Origin: Pedobacter psychrodurus
Lineage (GTDB): Bacteria > Bacteroidota > Bacteroidia > Sphingobacteriales > Sphingobacteriaceae
Direction of reading: 5' to 3'
NCBI RefSeq assembly: GCF_004331735.1
Contig: NZ_SJSO01000009.1
Coordinates: forward strand, 1-64,000
DNA length: 64,000 bases
The stretch's first letter is position 1, and the number at the start of each line of letters is the position of its first letter. Below are positions 53,562 through 62,235 of this stretch, one piece after another. Under the pieces are notes generated by a model, which ran no database searches, was not told where the DNA came from, and saw only the letters and a list, made by a program, of their open reading frames with translations. The position numbers and the translations under genes were made by a program.

Positions 53562-54995
53562 CTATTTTTCAATTTCAGACCAATCAAAACGTGGATTTTC
53601 TGCAGGTGTTTTAGCCTGTTTCATCAAAGCATAAAGTGCTTTAACCGTATCAGGATTTTTCGCAGCAATATCGTTCTTTTCCCCAATATCAGCTTTTAGG
53701 TTATACAACTCTAACTTTTCGGCAGTGCCTTTATCTTTAAAACGAATCAATTTCCAATCGCCTTTGGTTAAAGCTTCTTTTAAACCACTTTCGCTAAATT
53801 GCCAGTAGAAATATTCGTGTTCTTTAGCTGCTTTTTTCCCACTTAACAATGGAGAAAACGACAGGCCATCTATATTTTTTGGCGATGCTGTTCCGGTAAG
53901 CTCGCCCAAGGTTGGCAATATATCCCAAAAGGCCCATGGTGTAGGATTAACCTGTCCTGCCGCAATTTTACCCGGTGCCCTTACAATTAACGGCACGCGG
54001 ATGCCACCTTCGTACAAATCTCTTTTAACGCCCCTAAACTCACCACTGCTATTAAAAAATACCGGATCGGCACCACCTTCTTTATGAGGGCCATTATCAC
54101 TCGTAAAGAAAATATAAGTATCGTTATCCAAACCTAATTTTTTGATTAACGCTACAATAGTACCCACATCAGCATCGAGTTTATTTACCATTGCTGCAAA
54201 AGTAGCATGTGGCTGCGCCTGACTATCATAGTTTCCCTTTTTCTCAAAAGGCATTTCCGGCGGAAATTTACTCGAACCATCTGCATGCTGGAACTTCTTC
54301 AATAGTGCTGCAGGTACTTTCAACTCCGCATGTGGAACCGTTAAAGGCAGATACAAAAAGAAAGGCTGATCTTTATTGGCGTTAATAAAATCAACAGCTT
54401 TATTTACAATCAAGTCTTCAGTATATTTTGTGGTGTCAACAGGTATTTCTACTGTTTTACCACCAACAATTTCATACAGACGGTTGGTATAATAATCGTG
54501 TGCATGCGACTGATCCAGATATCCATAAAAACTATCAAAGCCTTTTAAATGTGGTGCACCTTTGCTGTCTTCATCGCCAAGTCCCCATTTACCAAACATG
54601 CCTGTTTTATATCCGTTTCCTTTTAAGCGTTCGGCCAGGGTAGTATCCTGTGCACGTAAGGCGGCCAGACCATCTTTTGCTTTTGCATTGCCCCTTATCC
54701 AGGCATGGCCCATGGTATAACCAGTCATTAAAGCACATCTTGAAGGTGCACAAACTGTATTTCCAGCATAGAAACGGGTAAACTTAATTCCATCTTCAGT
54801 TAGCTTATCCAGATTTGGTGTCGGGATTTTAGAATTTGGATTAAAACTGTGTACGTTACCATAGCCTAAATCATCAGCCAGGATAAAAATAATGTTGGGT
54901 TTCTTTTTACTTTGTGCTTGTACAGAAGTAAAACTGGCCATCAACGTAGCAAAAGCTATAAATTTTAATGCATTTAGTATGGGAAAAGATTTCAT
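53562..54995 (-). CDS. secreted Cys-type sulfatase
   Basis: A 477-residue protein with a signal peptide (ends SVQAQ). The sulfatase signature is VCAPSRCALMTG with the formylglycine residue C82 in C-x-P-x-R; the calcium ligands D41-D42 are in FILADDLGYGN. It further has GHAWIRGN, GMFGKWGLGDEDSKGAPHLK, FFTSDNGPHKEGGADP and a C-terminal domain with DWKLIRF. Cys-type enzymes need formylglycine-generating enzyme for activity, and no complete one is in the window. It hydrolyses sulfate esters, probably on a glycan. A 66-residue lipoprotein gene follows directly. Confidence 0.93.
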   Translation of the reverse strand: MKSFPILNALKFIAFATLMASFTSVQAQSKKKPNIIFILADDLGYGNVHSFNPNSKIPTPNLDKLTEDGIKFTRFYAGNTVCAPSRCALMTGYTMGHAWIRGNAKAKDGLAALRAQDTTLAERLKGNGYKTGMFGKWGLGDEDSKGAPHLKGFDSFYGYLDQSHAHDYYTNRLYEIVGGKTVEIPVDTTKYTEDLIVNKAVDFINANKDQPFFLYLPLTVPHAELKVPAALLKKFQHADGSSKFPPEMPFEKKGNYDSQAQPHATFAAMVNKLDADVGTIVALIKKLGLDNDTYIFFTSDNGPHKEGGADPVFFNSSGEFRGVKRDLYEGGIRVPLIVRAPGKIAAGQVNPTPWAFWDILPTLGELTGTASPKNIDGLSFSPLLSGKKAAKEHEYFYWQFSESGLKEALTKGDWKLIRFKDKGTAEKLELYNLKADIGEKNDIAAKNPDTVKALYALMKQAKTPAENPRFDWSEIEK

Positions 54996-55188
54996 AAACT
55001 CTTATTACAATGATTATATTTTTGGTAAATATAATTTTTTGCCAATAATCTACAAATTTACTAGACTTTTATTTTGTCTGCTCGAGAGTAACGCAGACAC
55101 ATACTTGTAAACACTAAAATACAAATACGTAACATTATTAAGAATATTTTTCTTCTTTAGACTAAGATTTTATAATTTAGCGGACGTA
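54996..55188. other. upstream region of the sulfatase gene
   Basis: AT-rich sequence that should carry the sulfatase promoter. Nothing coding was recognised. Confidence 0.35.
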
Positions 55189-55351
55189 AAAATTGGTGCG
55201 GCTGATAAAATAGATGCAGTAAGCAAAACTTTACGCGTTAGGCGCGAAAGCAATTAATGTGGTGAGGTCTGGAAACCTGTTCTCTAGAAGAGATGAAATC
55301 AAACGGATGATCATTTCTTTGCCAGACGCACCAATTTTTCATTTAATTTAG
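55189..55351 (+). pseudogene. frameshifted coding remnant, family not recognised
   Basis: Plus-strand codons read KIGAADKIDAVSKTLR, then in another frame LGAKAINVVRSGNLFSRRDE and IKRMIISLPDAPIFHLI before TAG at 55349. Composition is protein-like in both parts, the join needs one frameshift near 55240, and the 5' end is missing. It overlaps the stop of the convergent AraC gene. I do not recognise the family. Confidence 0.4.
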
Positions 55352-56124
55352 GTTAGACGGCTAAATTGAAGTACTGATACGCCTTTGTGCCGTCTAAAAC
55401 TTGTGCTAAAATTAGTGGTTTGTTCAAAGCCCAATAGTTCAGCTATTTCATCAACCGTATAATCACTATGAAGCAGCAATTCTTCCGCTTCGCGCATAAT
55501 CCGATCTTTTATGAGCACGGTTAGGCTTTTTCCAAGTACATGGTCTAAAAATTTATTTAATTTACCAGTACTCATTCCCATGCCTTCCGCATAAAATTGA
55601 ATGGATCTTTCTTGCTTATAAAATTGTTCCAAAATGGCCCTAAACCGCAATACCTGCTGTAACTCATCTAAGGTTAAAGCAGTAAGATAGCCATCTAAAC
55701 CAGCTGTAAATCCCAGAAATAATGATAAGTACTGTGCTAAAAAGGGCATATCTTTTTTAATATTGATTTCTCTTTTTAGCTGATCGAGTAAACTATAAGT
55801 TTTGGTAGATTTTTGCGGATCGAGATCCCTGAAAGATAAATTTAAGAAGAGGTTCTTAGCCTGGGGATCTAAGTGCTGAAGTAAAAATTCGGCATATAAC
55901 AAACTGCTAAAACTGAGCCAATAACCTGAGGTAATTTCTCCATCCAACCTAACCAGACCTTCTTCTGGAATAAAAAACATCCTACCTTTTAACAGGGGGT
56001 AATCGCCAGAATTCATGCACAAAAAGCCATTTCCCTCGCGTACAATCAACATACGCATAGGGTATATTGCCTGCAACGCACGTTCTCTTTTAAAAAACCC
56101 GTTAATTGGCTCTAACTGTATCAT
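55348..56124 (-). CDS. AraC family transcriptional regulator
   Basis: A 258-residue protein. The N-terminal half is cupin-like (RMLIVREGNGFLCMNSGDYP, LLKGRMFFIPEEGLVRLDGE). The C-terminal 100 residues hold two HTH motifs: FYAEGMGMSTGKLNKFLDHV then GKSLTVLIKDRIMREAEELL, and YTVDEIAELLGFEQTTNFST then SFRRHKGVSVLQF. It is a typical AraC activator. The nearest possible targets are the small cold-shock-like genes upstream on the same strand, but no binding site was identified. Confidence 0.9.
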   Translation of the reverse strand: MIQLEPINGFFKRERALQAIYPMRMLIVREGNGFLCMNSGDYPLLKGRMFFIPEEGLVRLDGEITSGYWLSFSSLLYAEFLLQHLDPQAKNLFLNLSFRDLDPQKSTKTYSLLDQLKREINIKKDMPFLAQYLSLFLGFTAGLDGYLTALTLDELQQVLRFRAILEQFYKQERSIQFYAEGMGMSTGKLNKFLDHVLGKSLTVLIKDRIMREAEELLLHSDYTVDEIAELLGFEQTTNFSTSFRRHKGVSVLQFSRLT

Positions 56125-56252
56125 AAAAACTTAAGGATAAACAACAGTAAGACCAAATTTATCAGATTTGGTTACAAGTTGCTAAAATAATTTATTTTAA
56201 TGATAAATTCTATCTGCAATACAGGCTAAAGGATCAACACATTAAACAATCA

Positions 56253-56462
56253 TTAAGCTTTCGCCTCAATAATTAGCACATTTATTGCAATTGATAATAT
56301 TTGATGCAATTCAAAAGAAACTTTCGAGCCCCTACTCGGATTAAATCCATTTATTGGGCCGCTTTGATAAAACAGAACTTCTTCTCCAATATCGCTCCTG
56401 ATTTTCCCAAAGCCTTCAGTTTCATTATAGTAATCTATAGTTCCCATTTCTTTTATCACCAT
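56253..56462 (-). CDS. cold-shock-like small protein, RNA-binding motifs eroded
   Basis: A 69-residue protein: MGTIDYYNETEGFGKIRSDI, then EEVLFYQSGPINGFNPSRGS and KVSFELHQ. It keeps the cold-shock fold order (start strand, GFG turn, VLFYQ strand, G-S-KVSF), but RNP1 is EGFGKI instead of KGFGFI and RNP2 is VLFYQS instead of VFVHF. The N-terminal MVIKE may be an extension. Loss of the aromatic RNA-binding surface suggests a different ligand. It is one of five related genes on this strand. Confidence 0.7.
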   Translation of the reverse strand: MVIKEMGTIDYYNETEGFGKIRSDIGEEVLFYQSGPINGFNPSRGSKVSFELHQILSIAINVLIIEAKA

Positions 56463-56566
56463 TTCGACTTTTTTGCGTTAACTATTATAGCTAACCCAAA
56501 AAACTGTGCCAAATAATATATAAACTAATACAATGATATAAAAAGAACCTTATTTAAATGGCCTAT

Positions 56567-56764
56567 CTATGTAGATAACACGATCACCTTAATGGCCTCG
56601 ATGCCACTTGGTGTAAATTCAATATCAAACTGAACAATATTATTGGGCCTTATCGGATCTATTACGCCGCGGGCAAAAACGCTTACTTCTCTCCCTCCAT
56701 TTGATGGGGTAATGCTACCAATGCCTTCTTTAGGGTTATAAAACTTTACAGTACCTAATCTCAT
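56567..56764 (-). CDS. cold-shock-like small protein, second divergent member
   Basis: A 65-residue protein: MRLGTVKFYNPKEGIGSITP, then REVSVFARGVIDPIRPNNIV and QFDIEFTPSGIEAIKV. The fold pattern of CspA is present, but RNP1 reads EGIGSI and RNP2 VSVFAR. It follows the canonical cold-shock gene by 7 bp, so they form one transcript. Confidence 0.75.
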   Translation of the reverse strand: MRLGTVKFYNPKEGIGSITPSNGGREVSVFARGVIDPIRPNNIVQFDIEFTPSGIEAIKVIVLST

Positions 56765-56771
56765 CGAAGCA

Positions 56772-56957
56772 TTAAATCAGTTTTACATTAACCGCATTGG
56801 GACCTTTTTTCCCTTGTCCAATCTCGAACTCTACCCGATCATTCTGACTTACTTTATCAATCAAGCCTGTAACATGAACAAAAACTTCATCTCCATTTTC
56901 TGTTACAACAAAGCCAAAACCTTTAGCTTCATTATAAAATTTTATTGTTCCTTGCAT
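56772..56957 (-). CDS. cold-shock protein, CspA family, canonical
   Basis: A 61-residue protein: MQGTIKFYNEAKGFGFVVTE, then NGDEVFVHVTGLIDKVSQND and RVEFEIGQGKKGPNAVNVKL. RNP1 (KGFGFV) and RNP2 (VFVHV) are intact, so it should bind single-stranded RNA or DNA and act as an RNA chaperone. It is the only member of this five-gene cluster with the standard motifs. Confidence 0.92.
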   Translation of the reverse strand: MQGTIKFYNEAKGFGFVVTENGDEVFVHVTGLIDKVSQNDRVEFEIGQGKKGPNAVNVKLI

Positions 56958-57279
56958 AATTTAGATTTTATACACTAAACATACAAAAAATAGAAAAGGT
57001 TTAGCTATTAAATAGATTTCTATATCAAATCTATAGATCAAGCGATAATTAGTGATGATTTTAGTACTTGAACAAACATAGCACATGTAAACAAAAAAAG
57101 TCGAATACAGGCTCAACGACTTTCCTATTTTAGGGCATTGCACTAGCATCAACACATTGTATTTGAATTAAACAACAGATAGGAACAGCACTGCTTACCG
57201 GCAATAAATATCTCGATAGGCATACAATAAGATATGGCATAGCCTGTAATTGAAGATTTTATAAAAAATCTCCTACTAA
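56958..57279. other. gap upstream of the cspA-like gene
   Basis: AT-rich sequence that may hold the long leader usual for cold-shock genes. No gene was recognised; a possible leader structure was not resolved by eye. Confidence 0.35.
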
Positions 57280-57543
57280 TTAAGCTTCAGCTTTATTTAT
57301 TGTTACATACTCCAGCAATCCTAAATAATATAGGGCTGATGTAATACCAGAAAATGAATTCTTTTTTATTCGGATACCGAATTTCGCCGCATCATCAATA
57401 AACCATTCGAAGAGAAAAATTCCTCCTGAAAAAAGTATTTGAAAATTGAACTAACCCTTTTTTCCGCTAAAAATCACAAAGAAAACACTAAAACCACCTA
57501 AAAGGAAAACTATTCCAAGAATCAAATTTACTTTATCGCCCAT
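57280..57543 (-). pseudogene. small membrane protein frame with in-frame TAG
   Basis: Minus-strand ATG at 57543 opens MGDKVNLILGIVFLLGGFSV then FFVIFSGKKG and TAG at 57451-57453. The same frame continues for 56 codons: FNFQILFSGGIFLFEWFIDD, AAKFGIRIKKNSFSGITSAL, YYLGLLEYVTINKAEA, ending at 57280. Either a 30-residue one-helix protein is made, or the longer frame was broken by a nonsense change. No domain is recognised. Confidence 0.4.
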
Positions 57544-57624
57544 TTCGTAATTTACAGATTAAAATCAGAATGACAATAGGCTGACAAAAAATAATTCAAA
57601 AAACAACTTAAAGTTGTGCGATTT

Positions 57625-57813
57625 TTAAATGCAATTGCTTTTTACGCAGATTCCGATGAGTCCGGTTGGAGATGATATGAGCTGATAATTGACCCGATCG
57701 CCAATTTTAAATCCTTCGAACTTAAGGACTAAAACCCGCTTTTTAAGCTGATCATGCGCTAAGAAACAGAGAGGTTTGTGGTTATGAAATGTGACAATGG
57801 TTCCCGTTGCCAT
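57625..57813 (-). CDS. cold-shock-like small protein, strongly divergent
   Basis: A 62-residue protein: MATGTIVTFHNHKPLCFLAH, then DQLKKRVLVLKFEGFKIGDR and VNYQLISSPTGLIGICVKSN. The start (GTIVTF), the G-D-RVNY turn and the final strand fit the cold-shock fold, but the RNP1 glycine/aromatic motif is replaced by KPLCFL. It could be an OB-fold relative with another role. Placement in the same strand run supports the family link. Confidence 0.55.
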   Translation of the reverse strand: MATGTIVTFHNHKPLCFLAHDQLKKRVLVLKFEGFKIGDRVNYQLISSPTGLIGICVKSNCI

Positions 57814-57907
57814 ACGTATTAAATCAATTATTTATAATAACTGATTTTAAATAGCCTAAACGGAACGCGCTGAATAGGGATTAAGCAAAATTTTAAAATC
57901 GAAATCT

Positions 57908-58132
57908 TTATATTAAAGTTTTGGGCCTAACCTTAAGTTTAACTATACCCATTATGTTTTTAGCCACTACTCCTCTTTTAGTAATAGCAGTATCAAATTC
58001 AACCGAACTCCCAACATACAAACCCTTCGCTTTGCAATCTACTATATCAAAATAAATGCTTTCTAAAACCAAATACTGCGAGATTAAACCGAAACCTCTT
58101 TCTTTATTGTAAGCTGTTATTACTCCAGTCAT
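57908..58132 (-). CDS. cold-shock-like small protein with basic tail
   Basis: About 74 residues from ATG 58132: MTGVITAYNKERGFGLISQY, LVLESIYFDIVDCKAKGLYV, GSSVEFDTAITKRGVVAKNI and a basic tail KLKVRPKTLI. The frame is open from 58192, but the fold begins at MTGVI. RNP1 is RGFGLI and RNP2 IYFDIV, partly conserved. It is the most upstream member of the run. Confidence 0.7.
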   Translation of the reverse strand: MTGVITAYNKERGFGLISQYLVLESIYFDIVDCKAKGLYVGSSVEFDTAITKRGVVAKNIMGIVKLKVRPKTLI

Positions 58133-58543
58133 AGCATCATTTTTAGTGTGTCTATATATAAAGCTAACATTATCAACACCATACCAATTCAACAGTAGAG
58201 ATTCTAAAATAAAAAATAGATAACCATACTAAATTTGTTGACGAATGGATTTTGATTAAAAACATTTTTATAAATCATTTTTGATTTTAGGCACTAGCGA
58301 ACCAAATCTTTAATAAAATTAAAAACTGCTCTGCAATTGCTTTCTCTTGTTTAAGTTACATTAATATTTACATATTATGAAAAGATTAACTTGAGATGGT
58401 AATTCAATCAATCTATAATTCTATAACTCATTCATTTTATAAATAACAAATTCTATTTATACATTATTCGCATAAATTTTGATACAATACCTCAGGCTAT
58501 AAAACTATATCCTATATTTATTAAAAATTCCTCAACCAAATAA
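58133..58543. other. divergent intergenic region, AT-rich
   Basis: Between the cold-shock-like run (minus) and the sugar dehydrogenase gene (plus). It should carry both promoters. No clear motif or gene was identified. Confidence 0.4.
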
Positions 58544-61252
58544 ATGAAAACAACTTTTACGCTACTGTTATCTGCCATTGCATTTGTATTTATATCGGCA
58601 ACAACACTAAACAAAAACATTTACGAAAGCAAGGCTTTCGAATTTTCCCCAAAACATAAAATAGACACACCAGATCAAGACCGTTTTGTAAAAGTTACCC
58701 TTGCACAAGGAGAATTCACAGAGCCTACTGAAATGACCATCCTCCCTAACCTGGATATTTTGGTAGCGCAGCGCAGAGGTGAAGTGTTGATTTATAAAAA
58801 TCAGACCAAAAAAATTAAAGAAGCTGGCAAACTTGATGTTTATTTTAAAACCAACACCCCTGATGTGAATGCAGAAGAAGGATTATTGGGCATGGCCGCA
58901 GATCCAAAATTTGCAGTTAATAAATATATCTACCTTTTCTACAGTCCGTTTGATAAATCGGTAAATCGATTATCCAGGTTTAAGCTCATAAACGATCAGA
59001 TTGTAAAAGAATCAGAAAAGATCATTTTAGAATTCTATTCTCAACGCGAAATCTGCTGCCATACCGGAGGATCTATTGCTTTTGGATCAGACAACCTTCT
59101 TTATGTTTCTACTGGCGACAACTCCACTCCTTTTGATGTACCCAAACAACAATATGTAAATAAAGGCTATGCCCCGCTTGATAACAGAAAGGGTTTAGAA
59201 CAATACGATGCCAGAAGATCGGCAGGTAATACCAACGATTTAAGAGGCAAAATTTTAAGGATAAAAGTAAATGAGGATGGAACTTATAGCATACCTGATG
59301 GCAACCTTTTTGCTAAAAACGATCCAAAAGCCAGACCAGAAATTTATGTAATGGGAAATAGAAACCCTTATCGCATTTCGGTAGATCAAAAAACCAATTT
59401 CTTATACTGGGGAGAAGTTGGCCCCGATGCATCCAATGATGACGATTTAAGAGGCCCTCGAGGTTATGATGAAGTAAACCAGGCACGAAAAGCTGGTAAT
59501 TACGGCTGGCCATTGTTTATCGGGAACAACTACCCTTATAAAGCATACGACTATACCAATGGAACAAATGGGAATGCATTTGATCCTGAATCTCCTATCA
59601 ATAACTCGCCAAACAATACGGGTTTGGAAAAACTTCCACCCGCGCAATCGGCATATATCTGGTATCCTTATGGCGAATCAAAGGAATTTCCACAGGTTGG
59701 TGCAGGTGGCCGTACAGCAATGGCCGGGCCAGTATATTATGCTACAGCAAACTCACCTTACCCAGCTTATTACAACGGAAAGCTGATTATTTATGAATGG
59801 GTACGTGGATGGGTTAAAGCGGTTACAATGAATGCACAGGGTGATTACCTAAGCATGGAGCCTTTTATGTCTAAAGTTTCTTTAGCAGCACCAATTGATA
59901 TGGAGTTGGGTCCCGATGGAAAGTTATATATCCTCGAGTACGGCAAAGGCTGGTTTACCAAAAATCCTGATGCTGCAATTACCAGGATCGATTACCTGAA
60001 AGGAAACAGACCACCAACAGTTGAAAGCCTGAACATTATAAAAACAAGCGGTTTACTTCCTTACAAGATGACTGCAACTGTTACAGCTAAAGATCCTGAT
60101 GGAGATGCTTTAACTTATATTTGGAACCTTGGAAAAGGAATGACCAAAACAACCACAACACCAACCCTACAGCATACCTTTACTAAGGTAGGCGAATATC
60201 CGGTAAGTGTTACCGTAATGGATAAAAGTAAAGCTTCAGCAAAGAGCCAGGTGATATCGGTTTTTGCAGGTAACGAGTACCCTAATGTGAGTATAGATTT
60301 AGCTGGTAACAAAAGTTTTTATTTCCCGAATAAACCAGTTGATTACAAGGTTTTAGTGAGCGATAAGGGTGCAAAAGTGAATAGCAGCCGCATTTATATT
60401 TCCAATACCTATACCGAAGGAACCGATTTAGCAGGCGCACAATTGGGCCACCAACAAGCTGCACAAACGCTTGTGGGTAAAACGCTAATGCTAAAATCTG
60501 ATTGTAGCACTTGCCACAAAGAGGCTGCAGTTTCCATCGGTCCTGCGTTTAATAAAATTGCAGCTAAATATAAAAACGACAGCAAAGCGGTTGATTACCT
60601 GGCTTCAAAAGTGATTGAAGGTAGTCATGGCGTATGGGGAGAAGTACCAATGCCTGCACATACCGCAATGAAAGAGGCTGAAGTGAAAAAAATTACAGCG
60701 TGGATTATGACTTTAGGCAACAAGGAAGCCGTTAAAGCATCACTTCCAACTTCTGGCAAAATTGTTCCACCAGCAGCCACCGATAAGAAGAAATCTGTAT
60801 TGACGCTAAAAGCAACCTATACCGATGCAGGTGCAGCAGGTTTAAAACCTTTAACCACAACTAATCTCATCAATCTTAAAAGCAGTATAATTGATGCTGA
60901 CGACATTAAAGATTTTGGTGGTTTTCAGCGAAAAGATGTTTTTGGCGGAGAAAAACTTGTATTAACTAAGGATAATGGTTGGTTAGCCATCAAAAACATC
61001 GACTTATCTGGCATTTCGGGCTTTGATCTTTCATTCTTAAACCTTGATCAAGGTACCGATGGAGAGATCGAAATCAGGTTGGATGACATTAAAGGCATTA
61101 TGATTGGCAAATCTACCTTCAGGAAAAGTATTCCAATTAATATGCTTTCGGATGGAAAATTCCATTCTATCTATTTTGTGTTCAAAGCGCTAAAAACGAA
61201 TGACAAAAAGAATAGACCAATTATCCAATCGGTAACAGTAGAGCCGAAATAG
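58544..61252 (+). CDS. PQQ-type sugar dehydrogenase fused to PKD and cytochrome c domains
   Basis: A 902-residue secreted protein. Residues 50-480 are a glucose/sorbosone dehydrogenase propeller (EEGLLGMAADPKFAVNKYIY, ICCHTGGSIAFGSDNLLYVS, ELGPDGKLYILEYGKG), followed by a PKD domain (about 490-590, DPDGDALTYIWNLGKG), a c-type heme motif CSTCH at about 654 in DCSTCHKEAAVSIGPAFNKI, and a C-terminal beta domain from about 750 (DADDIKDFGGFQRKDVFGGE), which may bind carbohydrate. It oxidises a sugar in the periplasm and passes electrons to its own heme. It stands alone. Confidence 0.85.
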   Translation: MKTTFTLLLSAIAFVFISATTLNKNIYESKAFEFSPKHKIDTPDQDRFVKVTLAQGEFTEPTEMTILPNLDILVAQRRGEVLIYKNQTKKIKEAGKLDVYFKTNTPDVNAEEGLLGMAADPKFAVNKYIYLFYSPFDKSVNRLSRFKLINDQIVKESEKIILEFYSQREICCHTGGSIAFGSDNLLYVSTGDNSTPFDVPKQQYVNKGYAPLDNRKGLEQYDARRSAGNTNDLRGKILRIKVNEDGTYSIPDGNLFAKNDPKARPEIYVMGNRNPYRISVDQKTNFLYWGEVGPDASNDDDLRGPRGYDEVNQARKAGNYGWPLFIGNNYPYKAYDYTNGTNGNAFDPESPINNSPNNTGLEKLPPAQSAYIWYPYGESKEFPQVGAGGRTAMAGPVYYATANSPYPAYYNGKLIIYEWVRGWVKAVTMNAQGDYLSMEPFMSKVSLAAPIDMELGPDGKLYILEYGKGWFTKNPDAAITRIDYLKGNRPPTVESLNIIKTSGLLPYKMTATVTAKDPDGDALTYIWNLGKGMTKTTTTPTLQHTFTKVGEYPVSVTVMDKSKASAKSQVISVFAGNEYPNVSIDLAGNKSFYFPNKPVDYKVLVSDKGAKVNSSRIYISNTYTEGTDLAGAQLGHQQAAQTLVGKTLMLKSDCSTCHKEAAVSIGPAFNKIAAKYKNDSKAVDYLASKVIEGSHGVWGEVPMPAHTAMKEAEVKKITAWIMTLGNKEAVKASLPTSGKIVPPAATDKKKSVLTLKATYTDAGAAGLKPLTTTNLINLKSSIIDADDIKDFGGFQRKDVFGGEKLVLTKDNGWLAIKNIDLSGISGFDLSFLNLDQGTDGEIEIRLDDIKGIMIGKSTFRKSIPINMLSDGKFHSIYFVFKALKTNDKKNRPIIQSVTVEPK

Positions 61253-61562
61253 GTTTATAAATAAAATCATTTTGATGTTGCGTCATTGCCGCGAAGGCGA
61301 AAATACAATATCATTGAGTTAGCACATCTGTTGTCAGTCTGAGCTTGTCGAAGACCATTTAATTGAGAAAACAAAAAAACATTTGTCCTTCGACAGTCTC
61401 AGGATGACAATGTTTTTTTGTTTTCTCCTTAACTTAATTACATTGGGCGGGAATGGCACACCTTCAAAAGATCACTCAATAATTAAAACTTATCAAATTA
61501 GGTTGTATTGCTATTTATTGTAAAAAAACGTGATTTAATACACTTCATTAAATCAGCAATAA
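61253..61562. other. intergenic stretch with C-type palindrome
   Basis: Contains a worn B-like fragment (GCGTCATTGCCGCGAAGGCG near 61282) and the C repeat at 61332-61409. No gene. Confidence 0.5.
61332..61409. repeat. interspersed palindrome, family C
   Basis: TTGTCAGTCTGAGCTTGTCG at the left and TCCTTCGACAGTCTCAGGAT at the right pair across an A-rich loop. Confidence 0.75.
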
Positions 61563-61570
61563 TATCTTTG
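61563..61570 (+). promoter_or_regulatory. -7 element of the HAD gene
   Basis: TATCTTTG fits TAnnTTTG. It lies 21 bp before ATG 61592, so the transcript would start shortly before it. This argues against the earlier ATG at 61508. Confidence 0.5.
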
Positions 61571-61591
61571 CAGCAAATCCTAATGATTTCC

Positions 61592-62227
61592 ATGCAGAAC
61601 ATTAAAAACATTATTTTCGATTACGGCAACGTAATATTTGATATCGATTTCAGAATTGCTCAGGCATCTTTTCAAAAACTGGGCATTACGGATATTGAAA
61701 ATTTCTTCGCCCACAAAGCGCACAATCAACTATTTGATGATTTTGAAACTGGTGCAATTTCTCCAGCCGAATTTAGGGCAGGAATTAGAAATGCCGCAGG
61801 GAAACCCGAATTAACCGACCAGCAGATTGATGATGCATGGAACAGCTTATTAATTGGAACCATACAGGAAAACCACGATTTATTGCTTAGGGTAAAAGAA
61901 AAATACCGTACTTTTTTATTGAGCAATAACAACGAAATCCACTACGATTGGATTATCAATTACTTGAAAACAACCTTCAAAATTAATGATTACGATGCTT
62001 ATTTTGAGAAAGCTTATTTCTCTCAGCACATGAAACTGCGTAAACCCAACACCAATATTTTCGAACAGGTATTAAAAGACAACAATTTAAACCCATCCGA
62101 AACCTTATTTATTGACGATAGTCCACAACATATAGAAGGTGCTAAAAAAGTAGGTTTAAATACCTTATTAATGACAGAAAAACCGGCTCAACTGGAATCC
62201 TTTTTAAAAGCAAACGGAATTTTGTAA
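61592..62227 (+). CDS. HAD family hydrolase (phosphatase-like)
   Basis: About 211 residues from ATG 61592. Motif I is IIFDYGNVIFDID, with Tyr at the place of the usual Leu/Met in DxD (FDYGN) as in the YihX/HAD-IA group. Motif II is FLLSNNNEIH, motif III the Lys in LRKPNTNIFE and motif IV FIDDSPQHIEGAKK. Soluble, no signal peptide. The likely reaction is dephosphorylation of a sugar phosphate such as glucose-1-phosphate, known for YihX-like members, but this is not certain. A DUF962 gene follows 8 bp later. Confidence 0.88.
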   Translation: MQNIKNIIFDYGNVIFDIDFRIAQASFQKLGITDIENFFAHKAHNQLFDDFETGAISPAEFRAGIRNAAGKPELTDQQIDDAWNSLLIGTIQENHDLLLRVKEKYRTFLLSNNNEIHYDWIINYLKTTFKINDYDAYFEKAYFSQHMKLRKPNTNIFEQVLKDNNLNPSETLFIDDSPQHIEGAKKVGLNTLLMTEKPAQLESFLKANGIL

Positions 62228-62235
62228 ATTAGTGT

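Noticed and set aside
56961..57155. A Cys/Tyr-rich 64-residue frame upstream of the cspA-like gene
   Set aside because: Composition follows the AT-rich leader; no start context or domain.
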